This document shows positions 31,988 to 37,988 of a stretch of DNA of 37,988 nt, in pieces. Numbering within the stretch: position 1 is the stretch's first letter; each line of letters begins with the position of its first letter. The DNA is from an uncultured Bacteroidales bacterium (GTDB lineage Bacteria > Bacteroidota > Bacteroidia > Bacteroidales > Paludibacteraceae): the NCBI GenBank assembly GCA_900316845.1, contig ONEG01000021.1:1-37988 (forward strand), written 5' to 3'. The notes under the pieces were generated by a model, which searched no databases, was not told where the DNA came from, and saw only the letters and a list, made by a program, of their open reading frames with translations. The position numbers were made by a program, and so were the translations under genes.

Positions 31988-32965
31988 TTACTTCTTCGTC
32001 TTTTTCTCTCCTCCGCCGGCGATATTCTCACGCATGGCGGTATCCGCCTGCATGTTCTGCATGCGATAGTAATCCATGATACCGAGGTTGCCGTTTCGGA
32101 AAGCATCTGCCATCGCTTGCGGCACGAGCGCCTCCGCCTCAATCACTTTGGCGCGTGCCTCTTGGGCTTTAGCTTTCATCTCCTGCTCGTTGGCAATCGC
32201 CATGGCGCGACGCTCCTCGGCTTTCGCCTGGGCGATATTCTTATCCGCGTTCGCCTGGTCCATCTGGAGCTGCGCACCGATATTCTTACCTACGTCGATG
32301 TCCGCGATATCAATGGAGAGAATCTCGAAAGCCGTTCCGTCGTCAAGGCCCTTGGAGAGCACGAGTTTACTGATGGAATCGGGGTTTTCGAGCACTTGCT
32401 TGTGGCTCTCCGCCGAACCGATAGAACTGACGATACCTTCGCCTACGCGGGCTAAGATAGTGTCCTCTCCGGCACCACCGACGAGTTGGCGGATGTTCGC
32501 ACGGACGGTCACACGGGCTTTGGCAATCAGCTGGATACCGTCTTTGGCTACAGCCGTTACCGGCGGCGTATCGATGACTTTGGGGTTCACACTCATCTGC
32601 ACGGCTTCGAACACATCACGACCGGCGAGGTCAATCGCCGTAGCCATCTGGAAGGACAGATCGATACCTGCTTTGCTCGCAGAAACGAGGGCGTGTACGA
32701 CGCGCTCTATATGTCCGCCGGCGAGGTAATGCGCTTCCAGACCGTCACGCTTGACATCCGTCAGACCGGCCTTGTGCGCCTCGATCATACAGTTCACAAT
32801 CTTCGTAGGAGGCACCTTACGGATACGCATCAAGAAGAGTTGTACGAGACTAATGTGCACACCGCTCACTGCGGCATTGATCCACAGCATGAAAGGCACA
32901 TAATAGAAGAAAATGATCAACCCGATAAAGACCAGGGTCATCACGACGATAGTTAATACATCCAT
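31988..32965 (-). CDS. floA: Flotillin-like SPFH protein FloA
   Basis: 325 residues: an N-terminal membrane segment ([20 protein letters not shown]), a second short hydrophobic stretch, then an SPFH domain ([57 protein letters not shown]) and a long helical region rich in Ala, Glu and Lys (about 225-295) that is probably a coiled coil for oligomerisation. The order matches the YqfA/FloA family closely. FloA organises membrane microdomains and is normally encoded beside an NfeD protein, as here (2 bp gap). The C-terminus ends in a basic KKTKK stretch. Confidence 0.92.
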   Translation of the reverse strand: MDVLTIVVMTLVFIGLIIFFYYVPFMLWINAAVSGVHISLVQLFLMRIRKVPPTKIVNCMIEAHKAGLTDVKRDGLEAHYLAGGHIERVVHALVSASKAGIDLSFQMATAIDLAGRDVFEAVQMSVNPKVIDTPPVTAVAKDGIQLIAKARVTVRANIRQLVGGAGEDTILARVGEGIVSSIGSAESHKQVLENPDSISKLVLSKGLDDGTAFEILSIDIADIDVGKNIGAQLQMDQANADKNIAQAKAEERRAMAIANEQEMKAKAQEARAKVIEAEALVPQAMADAFRNGNLGIMDYYRMQNMQADTAMRENIAGGGEKKTKK

Positions 32966-32967
32966 AA

Positions 32968-33315
32968 TTATTCCTCCTTGGAGTTTTGTGATTTATTTTG
33001 ATTTTCCTTGTCTTCCTTGTTCAGTTTGTTGTGCGCCATCTCGACATGGCTGTCAATCTTACTGTCCAGCGCCATCTTATCTAAGGCGTTGCTGCGCAGG
33101 AATCCCCAGATAGCCAGCGCCGAGAGGACGAGGCATGCTGCCAGAGTGATATACCCAGCCATGCGACCGATCCAGACATACGCCACTACGATCGCTGCCA
33201 AGAGGCAACCGAAACCGCTCACGCCCGCGATACCAAAACCCGGTAATAGGAACATCTCCATTAATAAAAGCGCGACGCCCGCGAGCACTAATAATACGAC
33301 TAAAAAAACGTTCAT
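32968..33315 (-). CDS. Short NfeD-like membrane protein without OB fold
   Basis: 115 residues with three or four membrane segments ([59 protein letters not shown]), the hydrophobic half of NfeD-family proteins. NfeD partners of flotillins usually end with a soluble OB-fold domain. Here the chain ends instead with a hydrophilic tail rich in K, N, E and Q (about 88-115). The tail may be a natural short form or the result of domain loss. It is the first gene of the nfeD-floA-nitrilase-recJ run and starts about 50 bp after the TATCTTTG promoter box. Confidence 0.75.
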   Translation of the reverse strand: MNVFLVVLLVLAGVALLLMEMFLLPGFGIAGVSGFGCLLAAIVVAYVWIGRMAGYITLAACLVLSALAIWGFLRSNALDKMALDSKIDSHVEMAHNKLNKEDKENQNKSQNSKEE

Positions 33316-33363
33316 GCAAATATTTTTTAAAAAATTTTACAACTATTTTTTTCAATTCGGGTG

Positions 33364-33395
33364 CAAAGATACTAAATATCTTTGATATATGCAAG
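33364..33395 (-). promoter_or_regulatory. Promoter of the nfeD-floA-nitrilase-recJ run
   Basis: On the minus strand TATCTTTG (33364-33371) is preceded, after 20 nt, by CTTG (33392-33395), close to the Bacteroidota -7/-33 consensus. It may also supply transcription to the TIR/RyR locus downstream, since no strong terminator is visible between. Confidence 0.7.
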
Positions 33396-33409
33396 CGCAA
33401 GAAAAAAAA

Positions 33410-33441
33410 TTTGCATATTTCAATTAATTATACTACTTTTG
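33410..33441 (+). promoter_or_regulatory. topA promoter
   Basis: TTTG (33410-33413), 20 nt, then TACTTTTG (33434-33441): a full Bacteroidota -33/-7 promoter, 41 bp before the topA ATG. It diverges from the nfeD promoter. Confidence 0.8.
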
Positions 33442-33482
33442 CGGCGATTTTTTGAGGGTACACCTTATTTATTAGTGAACGT

Positions 33483-35798
33483 ATGAGCAAAAATCTGGTT
33501 ATAGTAGAGTCTCCGCACAAGGCGGACACGATCGGTAAATTCTTAGGTAAAGAATACCGCGTACTGAGCAGTCAGGGTCACGTGCGCGACATCGAGGCAG
33601 TGGGTAAGAACTCACTGGGTATCGATTTTGAGCACGGGTATATGCCGCATTATGCCATCGACCCGCATAAAGAGCGGTTAATCGAGGAGTTGCAACACGA
33701 GGCGAAGAAGGCGGATACCGTCTGGCTGGCTTCCGATGAGGACCGTGAGGGAGAGGCGATAGCGTGGCATCTGAAGGAAGTGCTGGGTCTGGATACGAAA
33801 GACACGAAGCGTATCGTCTTCCATGAGATCACCAAGCCGGCGATCTTAGAGGCGATTGAGCACCCGCGGGATATCGACTATAACCTCGTGAACGCACAAC
33901 AGGCACGACGGGTACTGGACCGCATTGTCGGTTTTGAGCTCTCTCCTATCCTTTGGAAGAAAGTGACGACGGGTCTTTCGGCCGGTCGTGTACAATCCGT
34001 AGCGGTGCGTCTGATTGTAGAGAAAGAGCGCGAGATAGAATCCTTCCGTGCATCGTCCGCATATCGAATTTCTGCCGATTTCATCGGGGTAAATCCGGGT
34101 GACGCGTCGGTGTTGAGATGCGAACTGAACCATCGTTTTTCGCATAAGAAAGATGCGATTGAGTTCCTGGAGAGTCTGAGTACGGCGCAGTTCATCGTAC
34201 GCGACGTACAACGCAAACCGGTGACACACATGCCCGCGCCGCCGTTCACCACTTCGTCGCTCCAACAGGAGGCGGCGCGAAAACTCAAATACAATGTCTC
34301 CAAGACGATGCGACTGGCGCAATCGCTGTACGAGAGCGGAAAAATCACCTATATGCGTACGGATTCCGTCAATTTATCCACATTGGCGTTGGCCGGCTCG
34401 AAAGAGGTCATTACCGAGCAATACGGTAAGGAATACGTGCACACGCGTCAGTTCCGTACGAAGTCCAAAGGGGCACAGGAGGCGCACGAGGCGATCCGTC
34501 CGACATATATGAATGCCCTTACCGCCGGAGCCAATCGCGACGAGCAGCGGTTGTACGAGCTGATCTGGAAACGCACTATCGCCAGCCAGATGGCGGAGGC
34601 TCAGAGCGAGAAGACCACCATCGAGGTCTCTATCCACGGCAGCAAATATGCGTTTGTCGCCACCGGTGAAGTCGTGACTTTCGACGGTTTCACCCGCGTC
34701 TATGTCCAATCGACGGATGAGGAGTCGGAGGAGCGTCGCATACTACCGGCTATGTCCAAACGCGAGCGACTGAAGATGGTCGGCGCAGAAGCGGTACAGA
34801 CCTATGCCAAACCGCCGTTCCGATACAACGACGCCACCCTCGTCAAACGTATGGAGGAGCTCGGTATCGGCCGTCCGTCCACGTATGCCACGATCATCGA
34901 GACCATCCAGAAGGTCAAATATGTGGAGAAAGGTTCGGTAGCCGGTCAGAAACGCGATATAGCCATTCTGACGCTGAAGAACGGCGTTGTGACGGAAAAG
35001 CAGAAGAGTGAGCTATACGGCGCAGAGAGCCAGCGGTTCCTGCCGACCGATCTGGGATATATCACCAATGATTTTCTGGTGGCTCATTTCCCGAGCATCC
35101 TCAGTTATGACTTCACGGCGCATGAGGAAGAGCAGTTCGATAAGATCGCCGTCGGTCGCGCCGATTGGCAAGAGACGGTAGATAAGTTCTACAAGACCTT
35201 TAAACCCTTACTTTCCTCGATTCCATCGGGAAAAGTAGAAGGTAGGCTGTTAGGAAACGACCCTGCCACAGGCGAGCCGGTAATAGCCAAAATCAGCAAG
35301 ATCGGTCCGTGCGTGCAGATAGGCGATGCGACGAACGACAAGCCGCGTTTCGCCAGTCTGAAGAAAGGTCAGTCGATCTACTCGATCACCTTATCGGAGG
35401 CATTGGAGTTATTCAAGAACGCGTTGCCTATTTCTCTCGGTGAATACGAAGGAAAAGAGGTGATCATCGGTGAAGGTAAGTATGGTCCGTACGTGCATTA
35501 TGACAAACTGTTCATCTCTATACCGAAGGGCAAAGACCCGCTGACGGTGAAGATGGAGGAGGCGATTGCTCTCATTCACGAGAAACAGGAAGCCTCCACA
35601 CCTATTCATCAATGGGGAGAGGTACAGGTGCTGCGCAGCAAATACGGCGCATATATCCACACGCCAGAGGGCAATTACCGGATTCCGAAGAGTACCAATG
35701 CCGAAGCGATGACGGAGGCCGATGTACGACAAATAATGGCACAATCGGAGCCTTTAAAGCCCGGAAAACGCACTTTTAAGCGAAAAAGTGCAAAATAA
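33483..35798 (+). CDS. topA: DNA topoisomerase I
   Basis: 771 residues of type IA topoisomerase, which relaxes negative supercoils. The toprim domain (1-115) has VIVESPHKADTIGKFLG and DEDREG (85-90). The catalytic Tyr290 lies in GKITYMRTDS. GLSAGRVQSVAVRLI and GIGRPSTYATII are further family signatures. The C-terminal third has Topo_C-type repeats (KYGPYVHYDKLFISIPKG, KYGAYIHTPEGNYRIPKS) rather than Cys4 zinc fingers, as usual in Bacteroidota, and ends in a Lys/Arg-rich tail. The start at 33483 gives the canonical N-terminus and suits the promoter at 33410-33441. It is the only clear plus-strand protein gene in the window. Confidence 0.95.
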   Translation: MSKNLVIVESPHKADTIGKFLGKEYRVLSSQGHVRDIEAVGKNSLGIDFEHGYMPHYAIDPHKERLIEELQHEAKKADTVWLASDEDREGEAIAWHLKEVLGLDTKDTKRIVFHEITKPAILEAIEHPRDIDYNLVNAQQARRVLDRIVGFELSPILWKKVTTGLSAGRVQSVAVRLIVEKEREIESFRASSAYRISADFIGVNPGDASVLRCELNHRFSHKKDAIEFLESLSTAQFIVRDVQRKPVTHMPAPPFTTSSLQQEAARKLKYNVSKTMRLAQSLYESGKITYMRTDSVNLSTLALAGSKEVITEQYGKEYVHTRQFRTKSKGAQEAHEAIRPTYMNALTAGANRDEQRLYELIWKRTIASQMAEAQSEKTTIEVSIHGSKYAFVATGEVVTFDGFTRVYVQSTDEESEERRILPAMSKRERLKMVGAEAVQTYAKPPFRYNDATLVKRMEELGIGRPSTYATIIETIQKVKYVEKGSVAGQKRDIAILTLKNGVVTEKQKSELYGAESQRFLPTDLGYITNDFLVAHFPSILSYDFTAHEEEQFDKIAVGRADWQETVDKFYKTFKPLLSSIPSGKVEGRLLGNDPATGEPVIAKISKIGPCVQIGDATNDKPRFASLKKGQSIYSITLSEALELFKNALPISLGEYEGKEVIIGEGKYGPYVHYDKLFISIPKGKDPLTVKMEEAIALIHEKQEASTPIHQWGEVQVLRSKYGAYIHTPEGNYRIPKSTNAEAMTEADVRQIMAQSEPLKPGKRTFKRKSAK

Positions 35799-35809
35799 TT
35801 GCAAAAAAA

Positions 35810-35841
35810 TTTGCGTATTCCAGAAAAAAGCAGTACCTTTG
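35810..35841 (+). promoter_or_regulatory. Strong promoter upstream of tRNA-Pro
   Basis: TTTG (35810-35813), 20 nt, TACCTTTG (35834-35841): a perfect match to the Bacteroidota consensus. It begins 12 bp after the topA stop and precedes the tRNA by about 127 bp. Confidence 0.85.
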
Positions 35842-35862
35842 CACCCGCTTTTGAAAATTAGA

Positions 35863-35952
35863 ATGAGTAGGGCTCCCGAAAATTTTAATTTTTGGGAAGA
35901 GCGGGAGCACGACGAAAATTCATATGAGCGATGTTATCGCGAATCGTATTGA
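35863..35952 (+). CDS. Possible 29-codon ORF in the tRNA leader
   Basis: ATG at 35863 opens a 29-codon frame (MSRAPENFNFWEEREHDEN onward) ending in TGA at 35950-35952, 17 bp before the tRNA. It lies directly downstream of a perfect promoter. The leader also contains a hairpin (CCCGAAAATT facing ATTTTTGGG) and GCTCCCG facing CGGGAGC. The composition is acidic and aromatic, with no known family. It may be only an untranslated leader. Confidence 0.25.
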   Translation: MSRAPENFNFWEEREHDENSYERCYRESY

Positions 35953-35968
35953 GTCGTCGCTCACGCGA

Positions 35969-36041
35969 CGAGAAGTAGCGCAGTTGGTAGCGCACTACGT
36001 TCGGGACGTAGGGGTCGGGCGTTCGAGTCGCCTCTTCTCGA
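35969..36041 (+). tRNA. tRNA-Pro (anticodon CGG)
   Basis: A complete cloverleaf can be drawn. The acceptor stem CGAGAAG pairs with CTTCTCG; the D arm is GCGC-AGTTGGTA-GCGC; the anticodon stem CTACG/CGTAG holds loop TTCGGGA with anticodon CGG (36002-36004); the variable loop is GGGTC; the T arm has loop TTCGAGT; the discriminator is A36041. It reads CCG proline codons. CCA is not encoded, as usual in Bacteroidota. It has its own promoter and terminator. The reverse-strand open frame 35885-36124 is only a translation of this tRNA. Confidence 0.95.
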
Positions 36042-36042
36042 C

Positions 36043-36070
36043 AAAAGGACAGCCAATCGGCTGTCCTTTT
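36043..36070. terminator. Bidirectional rho-independent terminator
   Basis: GGACAGCC (36047-36054), loop AATC, GGCTGTCC (36059-36066), flanked by AAAA on the left and TTTT on the right. It ends the tRNA-Pro transcript on the plus strand and probably the MFS transporter transcript on the minus strand (stop at 36117). Confidence 0.92.
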
Positions 36071-36116
36071 GATTTTCCTACAGGCAATTTTCTTCGCCAC
36101 TATGAAGCGTACGACA

Positions 36117-37370
36117 TCAATCAATCTTGATGTCCGTGTTGACGTTCTTCGATCCCCAGAGAGCGTAATAGAGGATGTACGCCACGCCGATGATCGGAAC
36201 GATATAACTCAACAGGCAGTTATGAGCTGCTATCAGACTCTGGAGATACGGAACGACACCGCCGCCAACGACCATCATCATGAAGATACCGGATGCTTTG
36301 GCAGTATATTTGCCGAGTCCCTCGGTTGCCATATTGAAGATCGAGGTCCACATCACGGACGTACAGAGACCGCAGAGAACCAGCAGCGTCGAAGCCAGCG
36401 GCACCTCTATCACGGAGCCTTGTACGATCGTCTTAGCCATGATCGAGTCGCCGATCAGCATGGCGGCTACCATCAGGGCGATAGCTACCGTCGCTACGCA
36501 GATGACCATCGTGCGGCTGGATACCTTACCGCCGATCGTCGAACCTACGAAACGGCCGATGAGCATGAGGATCCAGTAACGACCGGCAATCAGGCCTGCA
36601 GCCGCAAAACCTACTTTCGGCGTCAGATAACTGATCAACGTAGCGGGGATACCGACCTCCACGCCGACGTAGAAGAAGATTGCGATCACGCCTAAGGTGA
36701 GATGACGGAAAGCCCACGGAGTGGTCTCATACGTCACTTGCTGACCTGCGCCGGCGGGTTCCTCTATCGGCGTGAAACGGATGATGAGGTAGATCAACGC
36801 AAAGACAGCCATCGCGATATAAAGCACAACGTTCACATCGTCGATCTGCTTGCCCGCAAGGCTCTCACCGATGATCGCACCTACCAGCATCGGCGTCAAC
36901 GCACCCGAGAGGGAGTTCAGCGTACCGCCGACCATATTCAACTGGTTACCACGGTTACCGCCGCCGCCCAAGAGGTTCAGCATCGGGTTCACTACCGTGT
37001 TCAGCATACATACGCAGAAGCCGCCGAGCAGCGCACCGCACAGATAGACAGCAAAACTATCGAAGACACCGCTCATCCATTGTACGGCGATGCCGATGAA
37101 GCCCAGGAAGATCGCCGTGAGGGCGGTTTTCTTGTAGCCGTACTTAGAGAGGTAGTTACCTGCCGGAATACCCATGATGAGGTACGCCAGGAAATTGAAC
37201 AGGTTACCGAGCATACCCATGCGCTCCGCCTGGGCAGGGTCGTCAAACGATGCGCCCCAGATCTTACCTACAGGCGCAGCAAGGTTCGTCACAAACGAGA
37301 TCATCGCGTACAAAAACATCATCGCGACAATCGTAATGATCTTCAGAGAAGAGGATTGTTTTGTATTCAT
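36117..37370 (-). CDS. MFS sugar transporter, fucose-permease (FHS) type
   Basis: 417 residues with 12 predicted membrane helices. The N-terminal half has MFLYAMISFVTNLAAPVG, a motif-A-like loop (YLSKYGYKKTALTAI) and NTVVNPMLNLLGGGG; the C-terminal half has IAIFFYVGVEVGIPATLI and GRYWILMLIGRFVGSTIGG. NPMLNLLGG and FFYVGVEVG are marks of the FucP-like fucose/glucose/galactose:H+ symporter family common in Bacteroidota. The substrate cannot be fixed and no catabolic genes are adjacent. Transcription is from the promoter at 37398-37429; the terminator at 36043-36070 follows. Confidence 0.88.
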   Translation of the reverse strand: MNTKQSSSLKIITIVAMMFLYAMISFVTNLAAPVGKIWGASFDDPAQAERMGMLGNLFNFLAYLIMGIPAGNYLSKYGYKKTALTAIFLGFIGIAVQWMSGVFDSFAVYLCGALLGGFCVCMLNTVVNPMLNLLGGGGNRGNQLNMVGGTLNSLSGALTPMLVGAIIGESLAGKQIDDVNVVLYIAMAVFALIYLIIRFTPIEEPAGAGQQVTYETTPWAFRHLTLGVIAIFFYVGVEVGIPATLISYLTPKVGFAAAGLIAGRYWILMLIGRFVGSTIGGKVSSRTMVICVATVAIALMVAAMLIGDSIMAKTIVQGSVIEVPLASTLLVLCGLCTSVMWTSIFNMATEGLGKYTAKASGIFMMMVVGGGVVPYLQSLIAAHNCLLSYIVPIIGVAYILYYALWGSKNVNTDIKID

Positions 37371-37397
37371 GGCTTAAATTATTTTGAATAGCGGCTG

Positions 37398-37429
37398 CAA
37401 AGGTACGACTTTTTTTTGATATATGCAAG
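37398..37429 (-). promoter_or_regulatory. Promoter of the MFS transporter gene
   Basis: Minus-strand TACCTTTG (37398-37405) preceded after 20 nt by CTTG (37426-37429). This is 28 bp upstream of the ATG at 37370. Confidence 0.75.
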
Positions 37430-37503
37430 GAAAATCGGAATTTTTTTAAGGGTTTGGCACCAAAGGTGCTGGTTTGGGCTGCGCCTTGTTTGAGGGTTTG
37501 GGT

Positions 37504-37532
37504 ATAAAAAAGCCCCTCCTTTTAGGGAGGGG
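37504..37532 (-). terminator. Rho-independent terminator after the right-edge gene
   Basis: CCCCTCC (37513-37519), loop TTTTAG, GGAGGGG (37526-37532). On the minus strand the stem is followed by C and six Ts (37506-37511), then ATACC. It lies 8 bp after the TAA at 37541-37543, which supports that stop as a true gene end. Confidence 0.85.
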
Positions 37533-37540
37533 TTGGGCAA

Positions 37541-37884
37541 TTAGGCGTGAGCCTGATCCCACTCCGCGCCGCAGACGCGCCAGTACCACTGTTTCATGGT
37601 CTTTGCGCCGTTCGGCTCGTTCTTCTGAGCGATGAAGGTCTGCTGGTCGGTCGTGATCTTCGGTGCTCACGCTGTGTCAGCGGAGAGGTGCGTTTCACCG
37701 GAGTACGGAGATAGATGCGGTTGCACTTGTTTGAGGTCGTTGCAGCGGTTCGGTGCGTCGCGAGCAACATCTTATGCATCACGCCGCCGTCGCGAGCCGG
37801 ATAACGCCGCAGGTAATACGGATCGGTGCCCATCAGGATTCCGCTGACGGATTCGATTCCGGGATCAAAAAATACTTTACCCAT
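37541..37884 (-). pseudogene. Decayed small Bacteroidales protein gene (MGKVFF family)
   Basis: From ATG 37884 the frame reads MGKVFFDPGIESVSGILMG, then MLLATHRTAATTSNKCNRIY and LRTPVKRTSPLTQ, the usual N-terminal half of a family of small Bacteroidales proteins of unknown function. It then turns into arginine-rich nonsense. The expected C-terminal half appears in another frame as KITTDQQTFIAQKNEPNGAK then TMKQWYWRVCGAEWDQAHA, ending in TAA at 37541-37543 just before a strong terminator. About 30 residues from the middle appear to be missing and the halves are out of frame. The likely cause is an internal deletion; an assembly error is possible. Confidence 0.6.
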
Positions 37885-37988
37885 TCGCGTCGGCAATCGG
37901 TGTGCATTGGTTTATACCGCTCCGCTAAATAAACGGGCAACCGATGCCTCCGCTCTCCCCACCGGGTGCACTCCGTTAGCGCCCGTCG

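Noticed and set aside
33377..33384. TATCTTTG on the plus strand as an extra topA promoter
   Set aside because: It has the -7 form but no -33 box at 20 nt, whereas 33410-33441 has both and a normal distance to the ATG.
35885..36124. Minus-strand open frame of 79 codons and plus-strand frame 35924-36130
   Set aside because: Both are translations of the tRNA-Pro gene and its flanks; such tRNA shadows are a common false gene call.

Overview
The window reads as a chromosome segment of a Bacteroidota bacterium, most likely an uncultured gut or rumen Bacteroidales. The signs are: promoters of the TTTG / TAnnTTTG type with a 20-nt spacer, BACON and Big_2 lipoproteins with near-identical MKKI starts, a TPR-TM-AraC regulator, a fucose-permease-like MFS transporter, a Bacteroidota-style TopA, and a tRNA gene without encoded CCA. 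Nearly every protein gene is on the minus strand; topA and tRNA-Pro are the clear exceptions.

Region 1 (1-9017, minus) is a run of exported proteins: lipoproteins with BACON/Big_2 domains, a beta-barrel protein, a right-handed beta-helix protein and two paralogous secreted proteins at 393-1397 and 8037-9017. Two of its intergenic gaps carry 11-bp tandem repeats of unrelated sequence, and one 444-bp gap is packed with small hairpins. Region 2 (9018-11060) holds a TPR/TM/AraC-type regulator. Its own promoter and the promoter of the exported-protein run share a 20-bp element at exactly the same distance from the -7 box, so it probably controls both.

Region 3 (11061-29445, minus, about 18.4 kb) is the main find: a dense signalling or conflict locus. 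In transcription order it encodes a three-module AAA+ protein, a low-molecular-weight tyrosine phosphatase, a Ser/Thr kinase-AAA+ fusion, a receiver-domain protein, a membrane protein shaped like a channel without its filter, four TIR genes, a stand-alone RyR-domain protein, a TM-TrkA-like-RyR protein and a small membrane protein. The TIR genes are TIR-TM-repeat, TIR-14xWD40, TIR-TIR-Sel1 and TIR-Sel1. The TIR block is visibly AT-rich and shows turnover: an in-frame amber stop splits one TIR gene, an A8 tract shifts the frame of another, and two further TIR genes survive only as remnants. My working hypothesis is that TIR domains make an NAD-derived signal, RyR domains sense it and the membrane proteins act on it, with the kinase/phosphatase/receiver/AAA+ part as the control module. 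This is inference; no activity can be read from sequence alone.

Region 4 (29466-33315, minus) is housekeeping: recJ, an omega-amidase-like nitrilase, floA and a short nfeD-like gene, driven by a promoter in the divergent gap at 33316-33482. Region 5 has topA (plus), a tRNA-Pro(CGG) with its own strong promoter, leader and terminator, an MFS sugar transporter (minus), and at the right edge a decayed small gene followed by a clean terminator.
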